A stretch of DNA of 64,000 bases from Betaproteobacteria bacterium (GCA_016720425.1 JADKKQ010000015.1:1-64000), one strand, 5' to 3'. Positions 17,913 to 26,815 are shown, numbered from the stretch's first letter. The notes: generated from the sequence alone by a model not told the origin. Numbers and translations are program-made.

Positions 17913-18527
17913 CTAGAGTTCTGCGCTGGAAAGCCTCTGGACGTACCGCGCGACGAGGTCGACTTCCAGGTTCACCGGATCGCCTGCCGAAAGCGTCCCG
18001 AGCGTGGTGGCTGCCAGCGTGTGCGGTATCAGGTTCACGTGAAAGCGCCGTCCCTCGACTCCGTTGACGGTAAGGCTCACGCCCTGCACGGCGATCGAGC
18101 CTTTGGCGGCGATGAAGCGGGCGAGCGCTTCCGGTGCCGCGATCTCCAGGCGCCAGCTGCCTCCGGGGTCCCCGGTCACCGCGGCAAAGGCGACGACCTC
18201 GCCGACGCCGTCGACGTGCCCGGTCATCAGGTGGCCGCCCAGCCGGTCGGCGAGCCGCAGCGCCTTCTCGAGGTTGACCGGTCCCGGGGCGGCCAATCCG
18301 GTCGTGCACCGGATCGTCTCCGCGGAGACGTCGAACAGCAGCTGCATTCCGTCCGTCGCCTTGCGCAGTTCGACGACCGTCAGGCAGCAGCCGTTGACGG
18401 CCACGCTGTCGCCGATCCGGATGTCGTCGGTGTCGAGGTGCCCGGGCGCGATCGCCAGTCGCAGCCCGTCGGGTCCCGAGCCCGCCGCCACGATCCGCCC
18501 CTTCGCCTGCACGATGCCGGTGAACAT
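17913..18527 (-). CDS. ribE: Riboflavin synthase, alpha chain
   Basis: This 204-residue cytoplasmic enzyme dismutates 6,7-dimethyl-8-ribityllumazine to riboflavin, the last step of the pathway. The N-terminal MFTGIVQAKGRI and the repeated lumazine-binding halves (DSVAVNGCCLTVV and IAVQGVSLTVNGV) are diagnostic. Length is normal. It starts 3 bases after the ribD stop and is certainly co-transcribed with ribD. Its 3' end faces the integrase iterons, and the gene is complete, so integration left it intact. Confidence 0.95.
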   Translation of the reverse strand: MFTGIVQAKGRIVAAGSGPDGLRLAIAPGHLDTDDIRIGDSVAVNGCCLTVVELRKATDGMQLLFDVSAETIRCTTGLAAPGPVNLEKALRLADRLGGHLMTGHVDGVGEVVAFAAVTGDPGGSWRLEIAAPEALARFIAAKGSIAVQGVSLTVNGVEGRRFHVNLIPHTLAATTLGTLSAGDPVNLEVDLVARYVQRLSSAEL

Positions 18528-18530
18528 CCG

Positions 18531-19628
18531 TCAGTCCTTTCGTTCGACGCGGGCGATCACCCGCAGATCGTCGCCCACGCGGGCGACGTCGTGGAAGCGC
18601 AGCGCGACGCCATCGGCGAGTTTCTGCAGGCCGGCGCCGAAATCGGCCACCCCGCGGGCGGGATCGCCCAGCAGCCGGGGGGCGAGATAGACCAGCAGCT
18701 CGTCGACCAATCCGGCACGCAGCAGCGCGCCGTTGAGACCCGCCCCGGCCTCGACGTGCAGCTCGTTGACGCCCCGGTGCGCGAGCGCCTGCAGCAGTGC
18801 GTCGAGGTCGACGCGTCCGGCGTCATCCGGCAGCGCAAGCGCCTCCACCGTCGCCGGCCACGACGCGTTGCGCGGCCCGGCGGTCACCACCAGCGTCGGC
18901 CCGCCGGCGAGCAGCTTGGCCCCGGCGGGCGTTTCGGCGTGGCGGTCGACGACGACGCGCAGCGGCTGCCGCGTCGTCGGCACCGCACGCACGGTCAGTT
19001 CGGGATCGTCGGAGCGAACGGTGCCGATGCCGGTCAGGATCGCGCAGGCGCGGGCGCGCCAGCGATGCCCGTCGGCGCGCGCCTCGTCACCGGTGATCCA
19101 CTTGCTCTCGCCGCTTACGAGCCCGGTCCGACCGTCGAGGCTGATCGCAGCCTTCATGCGCACCCAGGGGCGGCCGCGGGTCACCCGGCTCACGAAGCCG
19201 AGATTGAGCTCGCGGGCCTCGTCCTCCCGCAGGCCGATCTCCGTCGCGATGCCGGCGCCGCGCAGCCGCTCGGCGCCGTGCGCCGCGGCAGGGTTGGGAT
19301 CGGCCATCGCCACGACCACGCGCGCGATCCGCGCCGCGATCACGGCGTCGGTGCACGGCGGCGTGCGCCCGGTGTGGTTGCACGGCTCCAGCGTCACGTA
19401 GAGGGTCGCCCCGGCGGGGTCGTGCCCGCGGGCGCGGGCGTCGTCGAGCGCCGCGACCTCGGCGTGCGCCTCGCCGGCGCGGGCGTGGAACCCTTCCCCG
19501 ATCACCACACCGTCCCGCGCCACCACGCAGCCGACCCGGGGGTTGGGCGTGGTCGTCTCGAGTCCGCGGGCGGCGAGCGCGAGCGCCCTCGCCATCAGCC
19601 TGCGATCGGTGTCGGCGCCGCCGCCCAT
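18531..19628 (-). CDS. ribD: Bifunctional diaminohydroxyphosphoribosylaminopyrimidine deaminase / 5-amino-6-(5-phosphoribosylamino)uracil reductase
   Basis: This 365-residue protein catalyses steps two and three of riboflavin synthesis. The N-terminal deaminase domain has the zinc ligands HAEVAAL and PCNHTGRTPPC preceded by TTPNPRVGCVVA. The C-terminal NADPH reductase domain begins near residue 150 with RPWVRMKAAISLDGRTG and continues with WITGDEARADGHRWRA. It follows nrdR by 21 bases and precedes ribE by 3, the usual betaproteobacterial arrangement. The start at 19628 leaves a normal N-terminus. Confidence 0.95.
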   Translation of the reverse strand: MGGGADTDRRLMARALALAARGLETTTPNPRVGCVVARDGVVIGEGFHARAGEAHAEVAALDDARARGHDPAGATLYVTLEPCNHTGRTPPCTDAVIAARIARVVVAMADPNPAAAHGAERLRGAGIATEIGLREDEARELNLGFVSRVTRGRPWVRMKAAISLDGRTGLVSGESKWITGDEARADGHRWRARACAILTGIGTVRSDDPELTVRAVPTTRQPLRVVVDRHAETPAGAKLLAGGPTLVVTAGPRNASWPATVEALALPDDAGRVDLDALLQALAHRGVNELHVEAGAGLNGALLRAGLVDELLVYLAPRLLGDPARGVADFGAGLQKLADGVALRFHDVARVGDDLRVIARVERKD

Positions 19629-19649
19629 GTCGCCGCCGATGTCGCCGCC

Positions 19650-20120
19650 TTAGCGACGCGGGCGCTTGGTCGGCGCCTCGACTTCCTTGATCGCGTCGCG
19701 AAAGTCGGAGACGTCCTGGAAGCTGCGGTAGACCGAGGCGAAGCGGATGTAGCCGACCTTGTCGAGCTTGTGCAGCTCCTGCATCACCATCTCGCCGATC
19801 TGGCGCGACGGGATCTCGCGCTCGCCCTGCGCCAGCACCTGGGCGACGATGCGCTCGACCGCGGCGTCGACGTACTCGGTCGGCACCGGCCGCTTGTGCA
19901 GCGCGCGGGCGAATCCGTTGCGGATCTTCTCGGCGCTGAAATCCGAGCGCGTGCCGTTGGTCTTGACCACCTGCGGCAACCGCAGCTCGACGGTCTCGTA
20001 GGTCGTGAAGCGCTTCTTGCAGGCGAGGCAGCGGCGGCGCCGGCGGATGGAGTCACCCGCGTCCGAATCGCGCGAGTCGATGACCTGTGTTTCGGTGCTG
20101 GCGCAGAAGGGGCACTTCAT
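19650..20120 (-). CDS. nrdR: Transcriptional repressor NrdR
   Basis: This 156-residue ATP/dATP-sensing repressor controls ribonucleotide reductase genes. The N-terminal zinc ribbon reads MKCPFC, then CLACKKRFTTYE, followed by an ATP-cone (VVKTNGTRSDFSAEKIRNGF). The length matches the family. It is the first gene of the nrdR-ribD-ribE run. A tandem heptamer lies immediately upstream of its start codon. Confidence 0.95.
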   Translation of the reverse strand: MKCPFCASTETQVIDSRDSDAGDSIRRRRRCLACKKRFTTYETVELRLPQVVKTNGTRSDFSAEKIRNGFARALHKRPVPTEYVDAAVERIVAQVLAQGEREIPSRQIGEMVMQELHKLDKVGYIRFASVYRSFQDVSDFRDAIKEVEAPTKRPRR

Positions 20121-20122
20121 GG

Positions 20123-20146
20123 CAGGGATCAGGGATCAGGGATCAG
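20123..20146. repeat. Tandem heptamer CAGGGAT x3
   Basis: CAGGGAT occurs three times in a row (20123-20129, 20130-20136, 20137-20143), then CAG, immediately upstream of the nrdR start codon (leftward gene). It occupies the ribosome-binding region, so copy-number change could alter nrdR translation. The rest of the 152-base gap to glyA shows no clear element. Confidence 0.6.
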
Positions 20147-20272
20147 AGAAAACAACGTGGCATCACAAGTGACCGCTTCGGCACACGACTTTCCCACTCT
20201 TCGACAACAAGCCCCACGACGCCTTTGCCTGCCGGTGTTCTCTGATACCTGACCTCTGTTCCCTGTTCCCTG

Positions 20273-21520
20273 CTAACCGTAGACCGGGAACTTCTTGGTC
20301 AGCGCGGCGACGCCGGTCGCGATCCGGGCGATGCCAGCGTCGTCGCCGACGGCGTCGAACACGTCGGCGATCAGGTGCCCCAACTCCTCGCACTCGAGCT
20401 CGGTGAAGCCGCGCGTCGTCACCGCCGGGCTGCCGAGGCGAATGCCGGAAGTCACGAACGGCTTCTCGGGGTCGTTGGGAATCGAGTTCTTGTTGACGGT
20501 GATGTGCACCTTGGCGAGCGCCGCCTCGGCGTCCTTGCCGGTGATCTTCTTGGCGCGCAGGTCGACCAGGAACAGGTGGCTGTCGGTGCCGCCGGAAACG
20601 ATGCGCAGGCCGCGCTCCTGCATCACCTTGGCCATCACCCGCGCGTTCTCGAGCACCTGCTCCTGGTAGCGGCGAAAATCCTTGCGCAGCGCCTCGCCGA
20701 AGGCGACCGCCTTGGCGGCGATCACGTGCATCAGCGGCCCGCCCTGCAGGCCGGGAAACACCGCGGAGTTGATCGCCTTTTCGTTGTCGGCGCCGGTGAG
20801 GATGATGCCCCCCCGCGGGCCGCGCAGCGTCTTGTGCGTGGTGCTGGTGACGTAGTCGGCGATGCCGACCGGGCTCGGATAGACGCCGGCGGCGACCAGG
20901 CCGGCGTAGTGCGCCATGTCGACCATGAACTTGGCACCGACGCTGTCGGCAATGGCGCGGAAGCGCTTCCAGTCGATCACCCGCGAGTAGGCCGACGCAC
21001 CGGCGATGATCAGCTTCGGCTTGTGCTCGTGCGCGAGGCGCTCGGCGGCGTCGTAGTCGATGAGCTCGGTGTCCGGGTGCAGGCCGTAGGGCACGACGTT
21101 GAACCACTTGCCGCTGATGTTGACCGGCGACCCGTGGGTCAGGTGCCCGCCGTGCGGCAGGCTCATGCCGAGGATCGTGTCGCCGGGCTTGATGGCGGCG
21201 AAGAACACCGCCTGGTTCGCCTGCGCCCCGGAATGGGGCTGCACGTTCGCCGCCTCGGCGCCGAACAGCTTCTTCACGCGATCGATGGCGAGCTGCTCGG
21301 CGACGTCGACGTGCTCGCAGCCGCCGTAGTAGCGCTTGCCCGGATAGCCCTCGGCGTACTTGTTGGTGAGCTGCGAGCCCTGCGCCGCCAGCACGGCCGG
21401 GCTGGCGTAGTTCTCGGAGGCGATCAGCTCGATGTGGTCTTCCTGCCGGCGGTTCTCGGCGGCAATGGCCGCCCAGAGGTCGGGATCGGACTGGGCCAGC
21501 GTCTGCGAACGGTGAAACAT
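20273..21520 (-). CDS. glyA: Serine hydroxymethyltransferase
   Basis: This 415-residue PLP enzyme interconverts serine and glycine with tetrahydrofolate and supplies one-carbon units. The start at ATG 21520 gives the standard MFHRSQTLAQ-like N-terminus; the open frame upstream is spurious. Landmarks are ELIASENYASPAVL, KYAEGYPGKRYYGGCEHVD, the PLP lysine in TSTTHKTLRGPRGG and LRIVSGGTDSHLFLVDL. A TAGAAT -10 candidate lies 44 bases upstream. Its 3' side faces nrdR in the same orientation, consistent with the common glyA-nrdR-ribD order. Confidence 0.96.
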   Translation of the reverse strand: MFHRSQTLAQSDPDLWAAIAAENRRQEDHIELIASENYASPAVLAAQGSQLTNKYAEGYPGKRYYGGCEHVDVAEQLAIDRVKKLFGAEAANVQPHSGAQANQAVFFAAIKPGDTILGMSLPHGGHLTHGSPVNISGKWFNVVPYGLHPDTELIDYDAAERLAHEHKPKLIIAGASAYSRVIDWKRFRAIADSVGAKFMVDMAHYAGLVAAGVYPSPVGIADYVTSTTHKTLRGPRGGIILTGADNEKAINSAVFPGLQGGPLMHVIAAKAVAFGEALRKDFRRYQEQVLENARVMAKVMQERGLRIVSGGTDSHLFLVDLRAKKITGKDAEAALAKVHITVNKNSIPNDPEKPFVTSGIRLGSPAVTTRGFTELECEELGHLIADVFDAVGDDAGIARIATGVAALTKKFPVYG

Positions 21521-21563
21521 TGGGGGGCTTTCCAACGATGGTAGAGGGAGATCCAACGGGTGA

Positions 21564-21702
21564 ATTCTAGCACCGCGCCGGTCGACGCCGTGCTCCGGGA
21601 CCCGCCGGTCGGACCGCAGGGCTCTTGCCCGCGGCTCCGCGACTTCCGGGACCGAAGCACCGGCCGCACCCGCCCCGCAAGACCCCCTTCCCTGTCTATA
21701 AT
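21564..21702. promoter_or_regulatory. Divergent promoter region between glyA and the TRAP genes
   Basis: For glyA (leftward) TAGAAT reads from 21569 to 21564. For the TRAP operon (rightward) a perfect TATAAT lies at 21697-21702, about 98 bases before the dctQ start. Neither has a convincing TTGACA at 17 bp. The intervening 130 bases show no other signal that I can support. Confidence 0.45.
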
Positions 21703-21799
21703 GACCCGGTTTCCGGACCGGCATTTGCCGTTGCCAGCGGTCGAAAGGTCAGGCGACGGGCAGCGATTGCCGGTGGGTCGTCCGAGGAAGGGGGAGTTC

Positions 21800-22450
21800 G
21801 TGAACGGATTGCTATCTCTGTCGCGCATCATCGACGACATCAACGAGCGTGTCGGCAAGACCACGATGTGGCTGATCCTGATCGTGGTCGTCATCAGCGC
21901 GGGCAATGCGGTGGTCCGCTACCTGCTGAACGAGAGTTCGAACGCCCTGCTGGAGATCCAGTGGTACCTGTTCTCGGCGGTCTTCCTGCTCATGGCCGGC
22001 TACGTCTTCAAGCGCAACGAACACATCCGCATCGACGTGGTCACCGGGCGGATGTCGGCGCGAGCCCAGAACTGGATCGACGTCTTCGGCATCATCTTCT
22101 TCCTGTTGCCGATGGTCATCCTGACCATGACGCTTTCCTGGCCGGTGTTCATGAACGCCTGGGTCTCCAACGAGACCTCGCCGAATCCCGGCGGACTGGT
22201 CCGCTGGCCGGTGCGCCTCCTGATGCCGATCGGCTTCTTCCTGCTGCTGCTGCAGGGGATCTCCGAGCTCATCAAACGCTTTGCCTTTCTGACCGGCAAA
22301 GGACCCAATCCGCTGGACAAGGCCAAGGGACCGACGCCCGAGGAACTGCTTGCCGCGGAAATCAAGCGCCAACGGGAGATCGACGAGGCCGCCGCTGTCG
22401 CCGGGAACGACCTGACGGCTGACCGCGGCCCGCAAGGGGGGCGGAAATGA
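21800..22450 (+). CDS. dctQ: TRAP transporter small permease DctQ
   Basis: This 216-residue inner-membrane protein is the four-helix small subunit of a TRAP uptake system driven by ion gradients. I chose GTG 21800 because GAAGGGGGA lies 5-13 bases upstream and it gives the usual NGLLSLSRIIDDINERVGK start. Helices are visible at MWLILIVVVISAGNAVVRY, WYLFSAVFLLMAGYVFK, IIFFLLPMVILTMTLS and LLMPIGFFLLLLQGISEL. Features resemble the FcbT2/mannitol-chloroaromatic group. It overlaps dctM by 4 bases (ATGA). The charged C-terminal tail of about 40 residues is longer than usual. Confidence 0.9.
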   Translation: MNGLLSLSRIIDDINERVGKTTMWLILIVVVISAGNAVVRYLLNESSNALLEIQWYLFSAVFLLMAGYVFKRNEHIRIDVVTGRMSARAQNWIDVFGIIFFLLPMVILTMTLSWPVFMNAWVSNETSPNPGGLVRWPVRLLMPIGFFLLLLQGISELIKRFAFLTGKGPNPLDKAKGPTPEELLAAEIKRQREIDEAAAVAGNDLTADRGPQGGRK

Positions 22451-24201
22451 CCGAGTTTCTCATCGCCAACATGGCGCCGATCATCTTCGCGTCGCTGGTC
22501 TTCTTCCTGCTGCTGGGTTTTCCCGTCGCCTTCGCGCTGGCCGCCAACGGCATCATCTTCGGCTGGATCGGCATCGAACTGGGGCTCTTCCAGCCGACGT
22601 TCTTCCAGGCGCTGCCGGAGCGGATCTTCGGCGGCATCATGAACAACGACACGCTGCTGGCGATCCCCTTCTTCACCTTCATGGGGCTGATCCTCGAGCG
22701 CTCGGGGATGGCCGAGGACCTGCTCGACACCATCGGCCAGCTGTTCGGCCCGGTGCGCGGCGGTCTCGCCTACGCCGTGGTGCTGGTCGGCGCGATGCTG
22801 GCGGCGACGACCGGCGTGGTCGCCGCGTCGGTGATCTCGATGGGCCTCATCTCGCTGCCGATCATGCTGCGCTACGGCTACGACCGGCGGCTCGCGTCGG
22901 GCGTGATCGCCGCCTCCGGCACGCTGGCGCAGATCATCCCGCCGTCGCTGGTGCTGATCATCATGGCCGACCAGCTCGGCAAGTCGGTCGGCGACATGTA
23001 CAAGGGCGCGTTCATCCCCGGTTTCGTGCTGGCGGGCCTGTACTTCTCCTACATCCTCGGCTGCACGATCTTCAAGCCGCAGTGGGCGCCGGCGCTGCCG
23101 CCCGAGGCCCGGGTGTTCCGCGAACCCAACGGCAAGTCCGGCGTGGCATCGCTCCTTGCGTTGACCGTGATCTCGGTGACCGGCGCCTGGGCGTTCGCAC
23201 GGTTCTACCTGGCCGCGGACCGGGCGCTGGACGAAGTCATCGTCATCACGCTGCTGGTCGGCATCGGCATCGCGTTCGTGCTGGCGATGATCAGCCGGGT
23301 GCTGAAGCTCAACCTGCTGTCGGCGATGGCACAGAAGGTCACCTTCGTGCTGATCCCCCCGCTCGCGCTGATCTTTCTGGTGCTGGGCACGATCTTTCTC
23401 GGTGTCGCAACCCCGACCGAGGGCGGGGCCATGGGGGCCTCCGGCGCGGTGCTGATGGCGCTGGTCCGCAAGCGCCTGTCGTGGTCGCTGCTCAAGCAGG
23501 CGATGGACAGCACGGCCAAGCTGACGACGTTCGTCGTGTTCATCCTGGTCGGCGCGCGGGTGTTCAGCCTCACGTTTTACGGTGTCGACGGCCACAAGTG
23601 GGTCGAGCACCTGCTCACCGGGCTGCCCGGCGGGCAGATGGGCTTCCTGATCGTCGTCAACATCCTGGTGTTCGTGCTGGCGTTCTTCCTCGATTTCTTC
23701 GAGCTGTCGTTCATCATCGTGCCGCTGCTCGGCCCCGTCGCCGAGAAGCTCGGCATCGACCTCATCTGGTTCGGGGTGCTGCTGGCCGTGAACATGCAGA
23801 CGTCGTTCATGCATCCGCCGTTCGGCTTCGCGCTCTTCTACCTGCGCTCGGTGGCGCCGTCGCTGCCGTTCAAGGATGCGCACAGCGGCAAGATGACCGC
23901 GCCGGTGACCACCGGCCAGATCTACTGGGGCGCGATCCCCTTCGTCGTCATCCAGCTGATCATGGTGGCGCTGATCATCATCTTCCCGGAGATGGTGGGT
24001 TACGACAAGCCGACGGCCGAAGGTGCGGGTCCGGCCATCGACATCCAGCAGATGCTGCAGGAAGACGCCGAGAAGTCCGGCGGCGGGTTCGGCGGCGATG
24101 CGGCGAGCCCGCAGGCGCCGCAGGAGCAGCAGGACGACGACGCGCTGATGAAGTCCCTGGGCGAACCCGCGAAGGAGCCCGCAAAGGAACCCGGGAAGTA
24201 G
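22447..24201 (+). CDS. dctM: TRAP transporter large permease DctM
   Basis: This 584-residue inner-membrane protein is the transport-competent large subunit, of the longer FcbT3-like type. It opens with LIANMAPIIFASLVFFLLLGFPVAFALAANG-type helices and contains GVVAASVISMGLISLPIML, SGTLAQIIPPSLVLIIMADQ and a C-terminal MHPPFGFALFYLRSVAP. Many hydrophobic helices are evident throughout. The last 60 residues form a hydrophilic tail with repeated KEPAKEPGK-like sequence, possibly disordered. The receptor gene is downstream in convergent orientation rather than in this operon. Confidence 0.92.
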   Translation: MTEFLIANMAPIIFASLVFFLLLGFPVAFALAANGIIFGWIGIELGLFQPTFFQALPERIFGGIMNNDTLLAIPFFTFMGLILERSGMAEDLLDTIGQLFGPVRGGLAYAVVLVGAMLAATTGVVAASVISMGLISLPIMLRYGYDRRLASGVIAASGTLAQIIPPSLVLIIMADQLGKSVGDMYKGAFIPGFVLAGLYFSYILGCTIFKPQWAPALPPEARVFREPNGKSGVASLLALTVISVTGAWAFARFYLAADRALDEVIVITLLVGIGIAFVLAMISRVLKLNLLSAMAQKVTFVLIPPLALIFLVLGTIFLGVATPTEGGAMGASGAVLMALVRKRLSWSLLKQAMDSTAKLTTFVVFILVGARVFSLTFYGVDGHKWVEHLLTGLPGGQMGFLIVVNILVFVLAFFLDFFELSFIIVPLLGPVAEKLGIDLIWFGVLLAVNMQTSFMHPPFGFALFYLRSVAPSLPFKDAHSGKMTAPVTTGQIYWGAIPFVVIQLIMVALIIIFPEMVGYDKPTAEGAGPAIDIQQMLQEDAEKSGGGFGGDAASPQAPQEQQDDDALMKSLGEPAKEPAKEPGK

Positions 24202-24250
24202 CGTCCGGCGGCGGCGGCGAGGCCGGCCGCCCTGCTCGCGTCCCTGGGGC

Positions 24251-24289
24251 AAAAAAAGAGAACCCCCGCGGCGACCCGCGGGGGTTCTC
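24251..24289 (-). terminator. Strong intrinsic terminator for dctP
   Basis: A perfect 14-bp stem GAGAACCCCCGCGG / CCGCGGGGGTTCTC (24258-24271 and 24276-24289) with a four-base loop is followed, on the leftward strand, by seven U residues (A run at 24251-24257). It lies 41 bases past the dctP stop. On the rightward strand the same stem could slow dctM transcripts but lacks the T tract. Confidence 0.9.
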
Positions 24290-24329
24290 GGTGTTGCAGG
24301 GCCACCGCCCGTGGGGGCGGCCGCTATTG

Positions 24330-25412
24330 CTACTTGATGCGCGACTGCAGGAACTGGTCCATCCCGAGCTCGGCAACGCTGAACCACTGATTCTCGACCT
24401 TCTGGAACGCCAGATACGGATCGTAGATCTTCTTGAACGCCGGGTTCTTCGCCGACTCGTCGCTGTACAGCTGCACGGCGGCCTTGTACGCGGCGTCGAG
24501 GATCTCGTTGGAGTAACGGCGGAGTTGCACCTTGTTCTGCACCAGCCGGCGCAGCGCCGTCGGATTCAGCGCATCGTACTGCGCCATCATGGTGACGTTG
24601 GCTTCGTACGCGGCGGCCTGGAACGCCTCCTTGTACTCCTGCGGAAGATCCGTCCACGCCTTCTTGTTGATGAAGAAGTGGATCGCCGGGCCCGGCTCCC
24701 ACCAGCCCGGGAAGTAGTAATTCTTGGCGACCTTGTAGAAGCCGAGCTTCTCGTCGTCGTACGGGCCGACCCATTCGGCGGCGTCGATCGTTCCCTTCTC
24801 CAGCGCCGGATAGATGTCGGAGCCCGGGATCTGTTGCGTCACCATGCCCAGCGCAGAGAACACCGCGCCGCCGAGGCCGGCGATGCGCATCTTGACGCCC
24901 TTGCAGTCGGCGAGCGTCTTGATCTCCTTGCGGAACCAGCCGCCCATCTGCACGCCGGTGTTGCCGCCGAGGAACGAGACGACGTTGTAGTTGCTGTAGA
25001 ACTCGTCGAGCAGCTTCTGGCCGCCGCCGTGGTAGACCCAGGCATTGAGCTGCCGGGCGTTCATGCCGAAGGGCACCGACGTGCCGAAACCGAAGGCGCG
25101 GTCCTTGCCGACGTAGTAGTACGAGCAGGTGTGGCAGCACTCGACCGTGCCGTTCTGAACCACGTCCAGCGCCTGGCCGCCCGGGGCGATTTCACCGGCG
25201 GCGAAGACCTGGATCTGGAACTTGCCGCCGGTGATCGCGCTGACGCGCTTGGCGAGCGTCTCGGCACCACCGTAGATCGTGTCGAGGCTCTTGGGGAAGC
25301 TCGACGTGATGCGCCATTTGACCGCCGGCGTGCCCTGCGCGATCGCCGGTGCGGCAATCGCGCCGGCCGCAACGCCGACGCTTGCCTTTTTCAAGAAAGA
25401 ACGACGTTCCAT
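24330..25412 (-). CDS. dctP: TRAP transporter solute-binding protein DctP
   Basis: This 360-residue periplasmic receptor has a twin-arginine-like leader (MERRSFLKKASVGVAAGA, cleavage after AIAQ). The mature start VKWRITSSFPKSLDTIYGG and the later EWVGPYDDEKLGFYKVAKNYY place it in the TakP/FcbT1-like group, which binds 2-oxo acids or aromatic carboxylates. The binding arginine region is probably GGWFRKEIKTLADCKG. It is convergent with dctQM and separated by an intrinsic terminator, so receptor and permeases are made from different promoters. A near paralogue follows 216 bases upstream on the same strand. Confidence 0.92.
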   Translation of the reverse strand: MERRSFLKKASVGVAAGAIAAPAIAQGTPAVKWRITSSFPKSLDTIYGGAETLAKRVSAITGGKFQIQVFAAGEIAPGGQALDVVQNGTVECCHTCSYYYVGKDRAFGFGTSVPFGMNARQLNAWVYHGGGQKLLDEFYSNYNVVSFLGGNTGVQMGGWFRKEIKTLADCKGVKMRIAGLGGAVFSALGMVTQQIPGSDIYPALEKGTIDAAEWVGPYDDEKLGFYKVAKNYYFPGWWEPGPAIHFFINKKAWTDLPQEYKEAFQAAAYEANVTMMAQYDALNPTALRRLVQNKVQLRRYSNEILDAAYKAAVQLYSDESAKNPAFKKIYDPYLAFQKVENQWFSVAELGMDQFLQSRIK

Positions 25413-25516
25413 TGATGCCTCCTCGTTGGAAATGGTGTCGGATGTTCCGACGGGCTACACGGTCTGCAAGCCTGTGGGTGGAATACGCTGGCAGTCGACC
25501 GGGCGTCCGCCGTCCT

Positions 25517-25535
25517 CCAGTTGCTTGACAACTGG
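25517..25535. promoter_or_regulatory. Palindrome CCAGTTG-N5-CAACTGG upstream of dctP
   Basis: Seven-base perfect arms (25517-25523 and 25529-25535) flank CTTGA about 105 bases upstream of the dctP start, beside an AT-rich patch (TTCTATATTCAA, 25539-25550) that is unusual in this GC-rich genome. It could be an operator for dctP. No linked regulator gene is present, so the binding protein is unknown. Confidence 0.45.
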
Positions 25536-25628
25536 TGATTCTATATTCAATCTCGGGCGCCTGTCGCGCGGAATCGACCGACCGCGGTCGACTCCCTGCC
25601 GCCCGGCGCAACACCGGGTTTGCGCCGG

Positions 25629-26735
25629 TCACTTCCGTGCGGCCGGCGCCGGCGTGACGACGGCCGCGTGGATGAAGGCCTGGACCCGCGCCTGGGCCAG
25701 GCCGAACGCGCGGACCTGCTCGTCGCGAAAGGCCTTCCATTCGGAAAAGATCTGCCGGAACGCATCGTTGCCGGCCAAGGTCTGCGCATACACCTCGTCG
25801 GCCGCCAGAAACCCCGCCCTGGCGATCTCCTGGGGAAACGGGCGCAGCTGCACGCCGTTGGCCAGCAGGGTGCGAAGCGCCCTCGGGTTGGACGCGTCGT
25901 ACCGGGCGCGCAACTCGACACCGGCGGCGGCGCAGGCCGCCCCGAACGCGGCCCGATACGCCGGCGGCAGCGCGGTCCACGCATTGCGGCCGACCAGCAG
26001 GATGAACTGGTTGCCATCGCCGGGACCCATCGGGAAAAAGTAATACCTGGCGGCCTTGTACAGGCCCTGCTTCTCGTCGTCGTAGGGTCCGGTCGATTCC
26101 AGCCCGTCGATGCGACCCGCACCAAGTGCGGCGAGGACGTCGCGGTCGGCCAGCCGTTGCGGCACCGCCCCGAGCTTCGCCAGAACGGCAGCGTTGAAGC
26201 CGCCGGCGCGCAGCTTGAGGCCCGCGAGGTCGGTCACGGCCTTCAGCTCCCGGCGAAACCAGCCCCCCATCTGCACCCCGGTTCCGCCCGCCGGAAAGCC
26301 GATGACCTGGTGGCGCTTGAGCGCTTCGTTCAAGCGTTGCAGCCCGCCGCCGAAGCGCAGCCAGGCCTCCTGCTGGCCCGGCGTCAGCCCGAAGGGCATC
26401 GCGCCGAAGAAGGCGAAGACCGGATCACGGTCGACGAAGCTGTTTGCGTCGGCATGGCAGGCTTCGACCGTCCCGTCCCGCAGCGCATCGAGAATCTGTC
26501 CACCGGCAACGACTTCTTCGTTGGCCGACACCTCGACCCGAAATCGGCCCGCGGTCATCGCCTCGAGGTGCTTGGACAGATCGACCACGCTCCCGTGGAC
26601 CAGGTCCAGGCTCTTGGGGAAATTCGACTGCAGACGCCACTTGACCTCGGGCAAGCTCTCCGCCCGGGCCGGCGCTGCCAGCGCTCCGGCCGCCGCCGCG
26701 GTGCCCGCCTGCTGCAGGAAACGTCGACGTTGCAT
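25629..26735 (-). CDS. TRAP transporter solute-binding protein, DctP paralogue
   Basis: This 368-residue protein has a twin-arginine-type leader (MQRRRFLQQAGTAAAAGALA, cleavage after APARA), then VKWRLQSNFPKSLDLVHGS. It aligns along its whole length with the neighbouring DctP: GGTGVQMGGWFRRELKAVTDL, then ESTGPYDDEKQGLYKAARYY. Substitutions at ligand-contact regions (for example ADANSFVDRDPVFAFFG in place of a tyrosine-rich segment) suggest a different ligand. Both receptors may share the single DctQM pair. The start at ATG 26735 is the only one preserving the leader. Confidence 0.88.
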   Translation of the reverse strand: MQRRRFLQQAGTAAAAGALAAPARAESLPEVKWRLQSNFPKSLDLVHGSVVDLSKHLEAMTAGRFRVEVSANEEVVAGGQILDALRDGTVEACHADANSFVDRDPVFAFFGAMPFGLTPGQQEAWLRFGGGLQRLNEALKRHQVIGFPAGGTGVQMGGWFRRELKAVTDLAGLKLRAGGFNAAVLAKLGAVPQRLADRDVLAALGAGRIDGLESTGPYDDEKQGLYKAARYYFFPMGPGDGNQFILLVGRNAWTALPPAYRAAFGAACAAAGVELRARYDASNPRALRTLLANGVQLRPFPQEIARAGFLAADEVYAQTLAGNDAFRQIFSEWKAFRDEQVRAFGLAQARVQAFIHAAVVTPAPAARK

Positions 26736-26815
26736 GCTGTGCTCCGGAGGCGTCACGGGCTGTCGAGACGGGAATCGCAGAGACGCTGCGCGCGCATCGC
26801 CGGCGGCCGAGCCGG

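Noticed and set aside
18021..20252. A 743-codon open frame on the plus strand
   Set aside because: It is antisense to ribE, ribD and nrdR, all clearly real; its composition is that of a GC shadow.
22000..25140. A 1046-codon open frame on the minus strand across the TRAP permease genes
   Set aside because: It runs antisense through dctQ and dctM and into the dctP gene, is composed mostly of R, H, D and Q typical of high-GC shadows, and has no domain.
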